Of a DNA stretch of 23,761 bases, positions 1 through 8,395 are shown one piece after another (position 1 is the first letter of the stretch; every line of letters starts with the position of its first letter). The stretch spans positions 1 to 23,761 of the forward strand of contig CAIYGJ010000018.1 of NCBI GenBank assembly GCA_903925705.1, in the 5' to 3' direction. Source of the DNA: an uncultured Actinomycetes bacterium. GTDB taxonomy: Bacteria > Actinomycetota > Actinomycetes > S36-B12 > UBA5976. The translations under genes and the position numbers were made by a program. The notes under the pieces are model-generated. The model ran no database searches and had not been told where the DNA came from. It worked only from the letters and a program-made list of their open reading frames with translations.

Positions 1-2
1 CC

Positions 3-3000
3 CGCCTCACAGACCTTTTCTCAAAAGCTGACGAATTGGGTATGCCTGCGATTGCGATGACAGATCATGGCAATCTTTATGGTGCCTTTGAATTCTGGAA
101 AAAAGCGCAATCAACAAATGTAAAGCCAATTATTGGTATCGAGGGCTACTACGCTCCACAAGGCCGCGCACTGCGCGCACCATTTGATTTTGGAACCCCA
201 GCCGTAGACGACGCATCCCTTGATGGTGCGGGGCGCGGTCGTTACAACTACACCCACATGACGTTATGGGCCGAAAACAACGTAGGACTCCACAATTTGT
301 TTCGGCTTTCGAGCAAGGCAAGTCTCGAAGGCTATTACTACCAACCACGATTTGATGCTGAGTTACTTGAACAACATGGCAAGGGATTAATCGGCACTAC
401 AGGCTGCCCATCGGGTGAAGTCAATCGATGGTTACAAGCTGGTAATTACGACAAAGCACTGAGTACCGCGGCAACTATGCGCGAGATCTTGGGACAAGAA
501 AATTATTTCGTCGAACTGATGGATCATGGTTTAGGAATCGAACGACGTCACCGCGAAGACTTGTTGAAAATTGCAAAGAATTTGAATTTAAAGTTAGTTG
601 CAACTAATGACTTGCATTACGTTTATCCCGAAGATGCTCGAATGCACGAAGTTCTACTTTGCATTGGCACTCGAGCCACGATGGATGATCCAAAGCGTTT
701 CAAATTTGATGCTCAAGACTTTTATTTAAAGACGGCGGCCGAAATGCGGGAAGTCTGGCGTGAACTTCCTGAAGCATGCGACAACACCTTATTAATTGCC
801 GAACGCTGCAATATCAATTTTGTCGAGGGTCAAGATCTATTGCCATCCTTCCCGGTCCCAGCTGGCGAAACTGAGAACACTTGGCTCGTCAAAGAAGTTG
901 AAATTGGATTAAAACGCAGATTCAACAGCGACAAAATTCCAAAAGAACATCTTGAGCGCGCAAAGTTTGAATTAGCAGTTGTTGAACAAATGGGATTCCC
1001 TGGCTACTTCTTAGTGGTCGCGGACCTTTGTCGCCATGCGCGTGATGAAGGAATTCGCGTTGGTCCAGGTCGTGGTTCGGCAGCTGGCGCGTTAATTGCT
1101 TGGGCACTTGGTATCACTGAACTTGATCCGATCAAACACGGCTTACTTTTCGAGCGCTTCCTGAATCCAGAACGCATCTCGATGCCCGACATCGACATTG
1201 ACTTTGATGAACGCCGACGTAGCGAAATGATTCGCTACGCAACGCATAAATATGGCGAAGAACGCGTAGCCCAGATCATTACTTATGCCTCGATTAAAGC
1301 TAAGGCGGCAGTTAAAGATTCAACTCGCGCACTTGGTTTCCCATACGCTCTAGGCGACAAAATTACCAAAGCAATGCCACCAGGTGTTATGGGTAAGGAC
1401 ATCCCGCTCTCGGGAATTTTTGATCCAGAGCATGATCGTTATGGTGAAGCCGGAGAATTCCGAGAACTTTACGAAGATGATGCAGATGTACGCGCAGTTG
1501 TTGATACCGCAAGAGGTATCGAAGGCTTAAAGCGACAGCCAGGTGTACACGCGGCCGGTGTCATTCTGTGTAAAGAGGAATTAATCGATATCTTGCCGGT
1601 ATGGCGAAGGGATCAAGACGGCGCAGTAATTACGCAATTCGATATGGGCGCTTGTGAATCCCTTGGTCTTCTCAAGATGGATTTCTTGGGTCTGCGAAAT
1701 CTCACGGTTTTAGATGACACATTGTTAAACATTAAAGCGAATCGTGATGAAACCGTAGTTCTTGAAGAACTGGGTCTGGATGATCCAAAGACTTATGAGT
1801 TATTAGCACGAGGAGACACTTTGGGTGTTTTCCAGCTCGACAGTGGACCGATTAGATCATTGTTGCGATCCATGAATCCAGATTCATTCGAAGATATCTC
1901 TGCGGTGCTTGCTTTGTATCGTCCAGGCCCGATGGGTGTTAATGCGCATACGGATTATGCGGACTACAAAAACAAGCGCAAAGCCCAAGTTCCGATTCAC
2001 CCTGATCTTGAAAAGCCATTAGCTGCAATTCTGGGCGATACTTACGGGCTAATTGTTTACCAGGAACAAGTTATGGCGATCGCTCAGGAAGTTGCCGGAT
2101 ACACACTTGGTCAAGCTGATCTCCTACGTCGCGCAATGGGTAAGAAAAAGAAGGAAATTCTCGATAAGGAATATGTTCCGTTCGAAGCCGGCATGAAGGA
2201 ACGTGGATTCTCGCAAGTTGCAATCAACAAATTGTGGGAAACCTTGGTTCCGTTCTCGGATTATGCGTTCAATAAAGCACACAGCGCTGGTTACGGACTG
2301 GTTTCTTACTGGACTGCATATCTGAAGGCGAACTATCCGGCTGAATACATGGCTGCCTTGCTCACCAGCGTTAAGGATGACAAAGATAAATCTGCGGTTT
2401 ACCTAAATGAATGTCGTCGCATGGGAATAAAGGTGCTGCCACCTGATGTAAACGAATCTGATGTGGACTTCACAGCCATTGGTACCGACATTCGATTCGG
2501 GTTGGCAGCGGTTCGAAATGTTGGCGTGAATGTTGTCGAGTCATTGAAAGTTAGCCGCGTAACCAAGGGAAGGTTCACTTCGTTTGGTGACTTCTTGGCA
2601 AAAGTTGACATCCAGGTTTGTAACAAACGAGTCATTGAATCCTTGATTAAAGCCGGTGCATTTGATTCTCTAGGCCACACTCGCCGTGGATTATTTGCAG
2701 TCCATATTGAATCCGTAGATTCAGTGCTGGATACCAAGAAAGCTGAAGCAATTGGGCAGTTCGATCTGTTTGGAACTTCGGATGATTTCTCGGACGATTC
2801 AATTGGTGGAATTGAAGTAAACATCTCGTTAGATGAATGGGATAAGAAAACACTGCTGGCGCAAGAGCGAGACATGCTTGGACTTTATGTAAGCGATCAT
2901 CCGCTATTTGGCGTAGAGCATGTTTTAGCAATGAGTACCTCGATGCCAATTTCTGGCGTAGCAGATGCCTCTGATGGCGCGATCGTAACTCTTGGGGGAC

Positions 3001-3491
3001 TCGTCAGCAGTGTGCAACTTAAAACTACGAAACGCTCGGGCGATCGCTGGGCAATTGTTGCGCTCGAAGACCTTGAAGGTGTCGTAGAAGTTATGGTTTG
3101 GCCTAATACTTTTACCAAGTTTGCAACGTTGCTAAATGACGATGCAATTTTGTTGATGAAAGTTCGAATCGAAAAGCGGGACGACGAAGGTCCAAGAGTT
3201 GCTGCCCTGGAAGTTTCTGTGCCAGACATTAGCGCTGCTTACACAGGTCCAGTAAATGTCTACATTCCAGAATCCCGAGTTAATGCTGCAGTTATGGATT
3301 CATTGCGACAAATTTTGAGCGCCCATCCTGGCACAACAGAAGTGCACCTAACTGTGGTACAGGTCGATAAATTCGTTTCGGTAAAGACCGATGACAAGCT
3401 TCGGGTAGCACCGTCACCGTCGCTGTTCGCAGACTTAAAAGCATTATTAGGTGCCGCTTGTTTAGAAGCGCCAGTTTTACAAACCAGTTAA
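3..3491 (+). CDS. dnaE: DNA polymerase III alpha subunit, DnaE1 type (5' end outside window)
   Basis: Catalytic subunit of the replicative polymerase. The frame is already open at base 3, so the true start lies upstream; comparison with mycobacterial DnaE1 suggests about 26 missing residues, including the first PHP histidines. Residues below count from the codon at base 3. The PHP domain keeps metal-ligand positions: H22 in TDHGN, the E of IEGYY, the H of NYTHM, the C of TGCPSGEV, and the D and H of TNDLHY. The polymerase catalytic aspartates are D396 and D398 in PDIDIDF and D560 in KMDFLGLR. QFDLF at 919-923 matches a beta-clamp binding motif. An OB-fold region follows around 2980-3110. The visible 1162 residues fit the usual length of about 1180. 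The DnaE2 (ImuC-like) alternative is unlikely given the full PHP domain and clamp motif. The stop overlaps the stop of the convergent neighbour. Confidence 0.97.
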   Translation, partial: RLTDLFSKADELGMPAIAMTDHGNLYGAFEFWKKAQSTNVKPIIGIEGYYAPQGRALRAPFDFGTPAVDDASLDGAGRGRYNYTHMTLWAENNVGLHNLFRLSSKASLEGYYYQPRFDAELLEQHGKGLIGTTGCPSGEVNRWLQAGNYDKALSTAATMREILGQENYFVELMDHGLGIERRHREDLLKIAKNLNLKLVATNDLHYVYPEDARMHEVLLCIGTRATMDDPKRFKFDAQDFYLKTAAEMREVWRELPEACDNTLLIAERCNINFVEGQDLLPSFPVPAGETENTWLVKEVEIGLKRRFNSDKIPKEHLERAKFELAVVEQMGFPGYFLVVADLCRHARDEGIRVGPGRGSAAGALIAWALGITELDPIKHGLLFERFLNPERISMPDIDIDFDERRRSEMIRYATHKYGEERVAQIITYASIKAKAAVKDSTRALGFPYALGDKITKAMPPGVMGKDIPLSGIFDPEHDRYGEAGEFRELYEDDADVRAVVDTARGIEGLKRQPGVHAAGVILCKEELIDILPVWRRDQDGAVITQFDMGACESLGLLKMDFLGLRNLTVLDDTLLNIKANRDETVVLEELGLDDPKTYELLARGDTLGVFQLDSGPIRSLLRSMNPDSFEDISAVLALYRPGPMGVNAHTDYADYKNKRKAQVPIHPDLEKPLAAILGDTYGLIVYQEQVMAIAQEVAGYTLGQADLLRRAMGKKKKEILDKEYVPFEAGMKERGFSQVAINKLWETLVPFSDYAFNKAHSAGYGLVSYWTAYLKANYPAEYMAALLTSVKDDKDKSAVYLNECRRMGIKVLPPDVNESDVDFTAIGTDIRFGLAAVRNVGVNVVESLKVSRVTKGRFTSFGDFLAKVDIQVCNKRVIESLIKAGAFDSLGHTRRGLFAVHIESVDSVLDTKKAEAIGQFDLFGTSDDFSDDSIGGIEVNISLDEWDKKTLLAQERDMLGLYVSDHPLFGVEHVLAMSTSMPISGVADASDGAIVTLGGLVSSVQLKTTKRSGDRWAIVALEDLEGVVEVMVWPNTFTKFATLLNDDAILLMKVRIEKRDDEGPRVAALEVSVPDISAAYTGPVNVYIPESRVNAAVMDSLRQILSAHPGTTEVHLTVVQVDKFVSVKTDDKLRVAPSPSLFADLKALLGAACLEAPVLQTS

Positions 3492-3961
3492 GTTGCAATT
3501 TCTGCAAATATTGCGGACAACAGTGAAGCCAAATCATTTGGAGCTAGTTCGATGTCGAAACCACGGCGACCACCACTTACCAGAATTGTTTCAAAATTCA
3601 TCGCGGACTGATCTATCACAGTTGTTAGCAATCGTTTTTGCCCAAGTGGGCTAATGCCTCCCACTACGTAACCAGTTAGGCGGGCGGCCTGCGCTGGCTC
3701 CGCCATGGTTGCTCGCTTGGCACCTACAGCTCGGGACAGTGATTTCAGACTCACTTGTTGGTTCACAGGAACTATTGCAACAGCAAAGGCTTCATCCACA
3801 TTTGCGATCAAGGTTTTGAAAACCCGATGTGGGTCGACACCTAGTTTTTCAGCAGCCTCAAGCCCAAACGACGGGGAATTTGGATCATGTGAATATTCGT
3901 GGGCCTTGAAATCAACTCCTGCTGAAGTCAGCAATTTGGTTGCGGGAGTTCCAGTGGCCAT
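3488..3961 (-). CDS. ybaK: YbaK/EbsC-family aminoacyl-tRNA deacylase (Cys-tRNA(Pro) deacylase type)
   Basis: Predicted cytoplasmic editing enzyme of 157 residues that hydrolyses mischarged tRNA; YbaK proteins typically clear Cys-tRNA(Pro). Family features visible are the KTLIA segment with the conserved lysine (VFKTLI), the VPVNQQVSLK stretch, and the YVVGGISPLGQKR motif that marks YbaK rather than ProXp-ala. Length is normal for a stand-alone domain. The start is the ATG read from 3961, with a weak AGGA about 10 nt upstream. The gene converges on dnaE: the sequence TTAA at 3488-3491 supplies both stop codons. It diverges from hisD across 44 nt. A minus-strand TTGACA lies inside hisD (complement of 4010-4015), but its -10 partner is unclear. 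Exact tRNA specificity cannot be told from sequence alone. Confidence 0.9.
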   Translation of the reverse strand: MATGTPATKLLTSAGVDFKAHEYSHDPNSPSFGLEAAEKLGVDPHRVFKTLIANVDEAFAVAIVPVNQQVSLKSLSRAVGAKRATMAEPAQAARLTGYVVGGISPLGQKRLLTTVIDQSAMNFETILVSGGRRGFDIELAPNDLASLLSAIFAEIAT

Positions 3962-3992
3962 AGCAACAAATCCTATGCCAACAAAATCAAGT

Positions 3993-4005
3993 TAAACTTT
4001 GAATT
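3993..4005 (+). promoter_or_regulatory. Putative -10 element and leaderless start for hisD
   Basis: TAAACT at 3993-3998 fits the actinobacterial TAnnnT -10 pattern and ends exactly 7 nt before the hisD ATG at 4006. There is no Shine-Dalgarno-like purine run in between. This spacing would put the transcription start on the A of the start codon, a leaderless mRNA. No convincing -35 hexamer is visible. Confidence 0.45.
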
Positions 4006-5313
4006 ATGTTGTCAACCCTAGATTTACGCGGTGGATCCCGTCGGGCTTCAGATCTGCGAAATTTAGTGCCCCGCGCCAAGTTCGACCTTGATTCAGTAGT
4101 CGAGCAGGTTCGCCCGATCATTGATGATGTTCGAGAGCGTGGCACGGTTGCAGTCCAAGATTGGTCTGAACGCTTTGATGGTGTTCGGGCGCCACAAATT
4201 CGAGTTCCCCAAGAAGTCATTGATAAATCTCTGCTAGAACTGGATCTAAAAGTTAAGGCAGCACTTGTAGATGCAATTTCGCGAGTTCGAATAGTTCACG
4301 AACACCAACGCCGACCAGATACAACGGTCACAGTTGCGCCAGGCGGAACAGTTTCCGAACGCTGGTTACCAGTGCAGCGAGTAGGACTATATGTCCCTGG
4401 CGGTGTCTATGTATATCCAAGTAGCGTAATTATGAACGTGGTACCAGCACAGATCGCCGGTGTTTCCTCGCTCGTTGTTTGTTCACCGCCCCAGAAAGAC
4501 TTTGGTGGTTGGCCGCACCCAACTATTTTGGCAGCGTGTGCCCTTCTTGGAGTTACCGAAGTTTATGCAGCCGGTGGAGCGCAAGCAATTGCACTAATGG
4601 CATATGGCTCAACCGGCGATGTTGAAATCGAGCCGGTGTATTTGGTCACTGGTCCAGGAAATATGTTTGTTACAGCCGCTAAGCGAATGCTTAAAGGCTT
4701 AATTGGAATTGATTCGGAAGCTGGGCCAACTGAAATCGCGATCTTGGCAGATGATTCGGCAAACCCAGATTTTGTAGCAGCAGATTTAATCAGTCAAGCA
4801 GAGCACGATGAAGTAGCAGCGTCGGTACTTGTAACGGACAGCGAAGAATTGATTACAAATGTACGGGCAAGTCTTGAGCGCTTAGTCCCGCTAGCAATGA
4901 ACAAAGATCGAATCCGGATTGCTCTTACTGGGCAACAGAGCGCATTTGTATTAGTTGATGACTTGGAACATGGACTAAATGTCGTGGATGCTTACGCGGC
5001 CGAACATCTCGAAATTCACACGAGAAACGCCTCTGAAGTCGCTCGCCGAGTAAACAACGCTGGTGCAATTTTTGTTGGCGATTGGTCGCCGGTTTCACTC
5101 GGGGACTACGCGGCCGGCTCAAATCACGTTTTACCTACGGGCGGCTGTGCTTGCCACTCGTCTGGACTTTCAGTTCAGTCCTTTTTGCGGGGCGTTCACT
5201 ATGTCGAATACAACGAAGCTGCACTCAGTGACATTGCGCAAACTGTAATCACACTCGCTAACTCGGAAGGCTTGCCGGGTCACGCAGCAGCGATCGAAAT
5301 TCGTTCGAAATGA
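4006..5313 (+). CDS. hisD: Histidinol dehydrogenase
   Basis: Catalyses the last two steps of histidine synthesis, the NAD-dependent oxidation of L-histidinol to L-histidine through the aldehyde. The 435-residue product is normal length. Zinc-site residues known from E. coli have counterparts: Q264 and H267 in SQAEHDE, D367 in LGDYAAGSNH and H426 in GLPGHAAA. The catalytic Glu-His pair is E333-H334 in AAEHLEIHT. The NAD-site glycine stretches GGAQAIALMAYG and TGPGNMFVTAAKR are present. It is the first gene of the his run, starts at an ATG with no ribosome binding site, and overlaps hisC by 4 nt (ATGA), implying translational coupling. Confidence 0.97.
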   Translation: MLSTLDLRGGSRRASDLRNLVPRAKFDLDSVVEQVRPIIDDVRERGTVAVQDWSERFDGVRAPQIRVPQEVIDKSLLELDLKVKAALVDAISRVRIVHEHQRRPDTTVTVAPGGTVSERWLPVQRVGLYVPGGVYVYPSSVIMNVVPAQIAGVSSLVVCSPPQKDFGGWPHPTILAACALLGVTEVYAAGGAQAIALMAYGSTGDVEIEPVYLVTGPGNMFVTAAKRMLKGLIGIDSEAGPTEIAILADDSANPDFVAADLISQAEHDEVAASVLVTDSEELITNVRASLERLVPLAMNKDRIRIALTGQQSAFVLVDDLEHGLNVVDAYAAEHLEIHTRNASEVARRVNNAGAIFVGDWSPVSLGDYAAGSNHVLPTGGCACHSSGLSVQSFLRGVHYVEYNEAALSDIAQTVITLANSEGLPGHAAAIEIRSK

Positions 5314-6401
5314 CAAAGTTACCTATTCGCAAAGACTTGGTAGGTAGGTCTCCTTATGGCGCGCCACAGCTCGACGTACCAACACGTCTAAATACCAACG
5401 AAAATCCATTTGGTCCATCACCCGAACTTGTTGCGGAATTGGCCAAAGCAGTTTCCGAACTTGGTTCAAAGCTAAATCGCTATCCAGATCGTGATGCGAT
5501 TGAACTTCGCGCCGACTTAGCCGCGTACCTAAATGCAGAAAGCCAAGTTAACTTGACTGCCAGCAACATTTGGACAGCTAATGGTTCAAATGAAGTCATG
5601 CAACAACTACTCCAACTTTTTGGAGGCCCCGATAAGTCGTTAGTTGCCTTTAGTCCGACTTACTCAATGTATGAGGATTATTGTCGAAACACTTTCACAA
5701 ACTATTTGAGCGTTTCGCGTAATGAAGATTTCACGATTGATAAAAAGGTAATCGACATTGCTCTTGATTTAACCCCAGACATCATCGTTTTAACATCGCC
5801 AAATAATCCAACCGGCACAATTATCGAAAATTCAGAAATTGATTATCTACTCGAGAAATTTTCTGGTGTTTTGATTATCGATGAGGCTTATGCCGAATTT
5901 AGACCAGCCGAATCGCCTTCAGCATTAGTCAAGCGCTCAGGGCACCCGAATTTAGTTGTAGTGCGAACCATGAGTAAGGCTTTTTCATATGCCGGAGCCA
6001 GAGTTGGTTACATTGCTGCAAACCCCGAAGTCATAGATGCAATTCAATTGGTTCGCTTGCCATATCACTTATCAACAGTTACTCAAGCAGTCGCCAGGGT
6101 CGCACTGAGATTTAGTCATGAGCTTCAAAGCCAGGTCAACTTACTTCGACAGGAACGTGATGAACTAGCAATTTGGCTGGTTAATCAAGGTTTTGATGTG
6201 GCCCCAAGTGGGGCGAACTTTCTGCTGTTTGGAACATTTGGAGATCGCAACCTTGTGTGGGAACAATTGGTTGAGCAAGGTGTCTTAATTCGCCAAACTG
6301 GTCCAGATGGTTGGTTGCGAGTAAGCATTGGCACTCCAGAAGAAAATCTCGCCTTTAAAACTGCACTATTACATGTAACTAATCGAACTAATGGAAAGTA
6401 A
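5310..6401 (+). CDS. hisC: Histidinol-phosphate aminotransferase
   Basis: PLP-dependent class I/II aminotransferase that converts imidazole-acetol phosphate and glutamate to L-histidinol phosphate. The product has 363 residues. The start region shows LNTNENPFGPSP, typical of HisC. SPNNPTG is the cofactor-binding turn, IIDEAYAEF holds the ring-stacking aspartate, and K223 in RTMSKAFSYAGARVG is the Schiff-base lysine. The position between hisD and hisB fixes the assignment against other class I/II aminotransferases. The start codon overlaps the hisD stop (ATGA), and the stop lies 4 nt before the chosen hisB start. Confidence 0.96.
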   Translation: MTKLPIRKDLVGRSPYGAPQLDVPTRLNTNENPFGPSPELVAELAKAVSELGSKLNRYPDRDAIELRADLAAYLNAESQVNLTASNIWTANGSNEVMQQLLQLFGGPDKSLVAFSPTYSMYEDYCRNTFTNYLSVSRNEDFTIDKKVIDIALDLTPDIIVLTSPNNPTGTIIENSEIDYLLEKFSGVLIIDEAYAEFRPAESPSALVKRSGHPNLVVVRTMSKAFSYAGARVGYIAANPEVIDAIQLVRLPYHLSTVTQAVARVALRFSHELQSQVNLLRQERDELAIWLVNQGFDVAPSGANFLLFGTFGDRNLVWEQLVEQGVLIRQTGPDGWLRVSIGTPEENLAFKTALLHVTNRTNGK

Positions 6402-6405
6402 TCAA

Positions 6406-6993
6406 ATGGCCCGCACCGCACGCATTGAGCGAAGCACGAAGGAAAGTTCAGTCCTAGTTGAACTGAACCTAGATGGCACTGGACAAATAGATATCGAAAC
6501 GGGCGTGCCATTTTTTGATCACATGCTTTCCCAGCTAGGTCGTCATGGTGGCTTTGATTTAAAGGTACAAACAAAGGGTGATGTTGACGTGGACTCACAT
6601 CACACAGTCGAGGACACATCATTGGCGGTTGGTGAAGCAATTCGCACCGCACTTGGCGACAAGGTTGGGATCCGACGATTTGGTGACGCGTACGTTCCAC
6701 TAGATGAAACTGCCTGCCATGCGGCCGTTGATCTTTCCGGTCGTCCATATCTGGTTCATGAACAGCCTGAAATCGTCGAGTTGATCGGTACTTTTGATAC
6801 AACATTGATCCGCCACATTTGGGAATCCATAATCGCGACGGCTCAAATCTGTATCCACATTCGAATTCTGAGTGGGAGAAATGCTCATCACGTAAGCGAG
6901 GCTCAATTCAAGGCTGTAGCGCGCGCACTTCGTGATGCGGTAGCAATCGATCCGCGCGTACTTGATGTGCCGTCAACTAAGGGAAGTCTCTAG
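6406..6993 (+). CDS. hisB: Imidazoleglycerol-phosphate dehydratase (monofunctional)
   Basis: Dehydrates imidazole glycerol phosphate to imidazole-acetol phosphate. The 195-residue product matches the short monofunctional form, without the phosphatase domain seen in E. coli. Metal-binding histidine motifs are present in order: FFDHMLSQLGRHG, DSHHTVEDT, then IRHIWES and GRNAHHVSEAQFKA. I chose ATG 6406 (MARTARIERS), which has GGAAAG at 6393-6398 and matches the usual family N-terminus. An in-frame ATG at 6391 would add five residues and overlap hisC. A separate histidinol-phosphate phosphatase is needed for the pathway and is not in this window. Confidence 0.95.
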   Translation: MARTARIERSTKESSVLVELNLDGTGQIDIETGVPFFDHMLSQLGRHGGFDLKVQTKGDVDVDSHHTVEDTSLAVGEAIRTALGDKVGIRRFGDAYVPLDETACHAAVDLSGRPYLVHEQPEIVELIGTFDTTLIRHIWESIIATAQICIHIRILSGRNAHHVSEAQFKAVARALRDAVAIDPRVLDVPSTKGSL

Positions 6994-6996
6994 CTC

Positions 6997-7632
6997 GTGA
7001 CTTCTGTTGTCATTCTTGACTACGGATCAGGAAACGTAAGGTCGGCTCAGCGCGCTGTTGAAACTACCGGAGCCACGGTTTCAATTTCCGCAGACTTCGA
7101 CGAGGCTTTAGAAGCCGATGCGCTGCTAGTGCCAGGAGTTGGCGCTTTCGCTGCCTGCATCCAAGGAATTAAAAAAGTTCGGGGAGATCAGATAATAGGT
7201 CGACGATTGGCAGGTGGGCGACCAGTATTAGGAATTTGTGTTGGCATGCAGGTGCTTTTTGAAAAAAGCACAGAGCATGCCGGCGAAGGATTCTTCGAAG
7301 GTCTTAACGAATGGCCCGGCACAGTAGAAAAGCTTGAGGCGGCGGTCCTTCCTCACATGGGTTGGAATAACGTTGCTGCTTCAACTGGTTCCCAGATGTT
7401 TAAGGGAATTGAAAATGAACGGTTCTATTTTGTTCATTCTTTTGCGGCCCAAAAATGGGAACTTGATCCACACGAGATGCTGGCTGCGCCTAAAGTGAGT
7501 TGGTCCAATCACGGTCAAGACTTTGTTGCGGCAGTTGAAAATGGTCCACTTTGGGCTACGCAGTTTCATCCGGAAAAATCTGGCGATGCTGGTCTGACAT
7601 TATTAGCGAATTGGATAGCCACAATTAAATGA
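6997..7632 (+). CDS. hisH: Imidazole glycerol phosphate synthase, glutaminase subunit
   Basis: Class I glutamine amidotransferase that feeds ammonia to HisF. The product has 211 residues. The catalytic triad is visible: nucleophile C81 in LGICVGMQVLFE, then H191 and E193 in TQFHPEKSGDAG. The N-terminal LDYGSGNVRSA and the VPGVGAFAA loop are HisH-type. The start is a GTG three bases after the hisB stop, with an AAGGGAAG ribosome binding site at 6979-6986 inside the end of hisB. Its partner hisF lies two genes downstream, separated by priA, the common actinobacterial arrangement. Confidence 0.96.
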   Translation: MTSVVILDYGSGNVRSAQRAVETTGATVSISADFDEALEADALLVPGVGAFAACIQGIKKVRGDQIIGRRLAGGRPVLGICVGMQVLFEKSTEHAGEGFFEGLNEWPGTVEKLEAAVLPHMGWNNVAASTGSQMFKGIENERFYFVHSFAAQKWELDPHEMLAAPKVSWSNHGQDFVAAVENGPLWATQFHPEKSGDAGLTLLANWIATIK

Positions 7633-7660
7633 ACTTACACATATGCATTCGGAGCGAACT

Positions 7661-8392
7661 ATGACATCTCTAATCTTGTTACCTGCAGTTGATGTGGCAG
7701 ATGGATTGGCAGTTCGCTTGGTACAAGGTGAAGCAGATAGCGCAACCTCCTTTGGCGATCCATTGGCGGCCGCACTGGACTGGCAAGCCGGTGGCGCGCA
7801 ATGGATTCATTTAGTCGATCTTGACGCTGCCTTTGGTCGTGGCGAAAACCGAAATTTGTTAGCCGAAGTAGTTGGCAAACTTGATGTAAACGTAGAACTA
7901 TCCGGTGGTATCCGCGACGATGAATCGCTTCGAGCCGCTCTTGCAACGGGTTGTCGTCGAGTGAACCTGGGAACTGCTGCGCTGGAAGATCCGGAGTGGA
8001 CCGCACGTGTCATTGGTGAATTCGGCGATCGGATTGCAGTTGGTCTGGATGTTCGCGGCACTGTGCTTGCAGCGCGCGGTTGGACTAAAGAGGGTGGCGA
8101 TATTTGGGAAACTCTTGAGCGATTGGAATCCGATGGCTGCCAAAGATATGTAGTTACTGATGTAACTAAAGATGGCACGCTTCGTGGACCCAACATCGAT
8201 TTACTTAAACAGATGTGCGAACGAACCAACATGCCAGTTATCGCTAGCGGTGGCATCGCAACTCTTGACGATCTAGTTGAACTCAGAGCTCTAGCTGACA
8301 TGGGTGTAGAAGGCGCAATTGTTGGCAAGGCACTTTACGCACAGGCATTTACGTTAGAAGAAGCTATCCAAGTTTCTGGACCACAGGCGTAG
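7661..8392 (+). CDS. priA: PriA: bifunctional ProFAR isomerase / phosphoribosylanthranilate isomerase
   Basis: A (beta/alpha)8-barrel sugar isomerase. In actinobacteria PriA replaces both HisA and TrpF. The 243-residue product looks like PriA rather than plain HisA: D11 and R19 in PAVDVADGLAVRLVQGEA fall at the residue numbers reported for mycobacterial PriA, the segment ARGWTKEGGD carries W141, and D171 lies in VVTDVTKDGT. I chose ATG 7661 because CGGAG at 7650-7654 sits 6 nt upstream and the numbering then aligns; an ATG at 7643 would add six residues. No trpF occurs in the adjoining trp genes, which supports the dual role. The activity itself is inferred. Confidence 0.92.
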   Translation: MTSLILLPAVDVADGLAVRLVQGEADSATSFGDPLAAALDWQAGGAQWIHLVDLDAAFGRGENRNLLAEVVGKLDVNVELSGGIRDDESLRAALATGCRRVNLGTAALEDPEWTARVIGEFGDRIAVGLDVRGTVLAARGWTKEGGDIWETLERLESDGCQRYVVTDVTKDGTLRGPNIDLLKQMCERTNMPVIASGGIATLDDLVELRALADMGVEGAIVGKALYAQAFTLEEAIQVSGPQA

Positions 8393-8395
8393 TAA

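Noticed and set aside
2399..2875. 158-codon minus-strand open frame opposite dnaE
   Set aside because: Ser-rich shadow of a conserved coding region with no family resemblance.
6391..6405. Earlier in-frame ATG for hisB
   Set aside because: The GGAAAG ribosome binding site and family N-terminus favour 6406; the upstream start would overlap hisC without a ribosome binding site.
7643..7660. Earlier in-frame ATG for priA
   Set aside because: The ribosome binding site at 7650-7654 and alignment of D11 and R19 with known PriA numbering favour 7661.
6185..8328. Long open frames on the minus strand opposite hisC-hisB (6185-6805) and priA (7807-8328)
   Set aside because: They are low-complexity or basic translations antisense to clear enzymes, with no recognisable domain or ribosome binding site.
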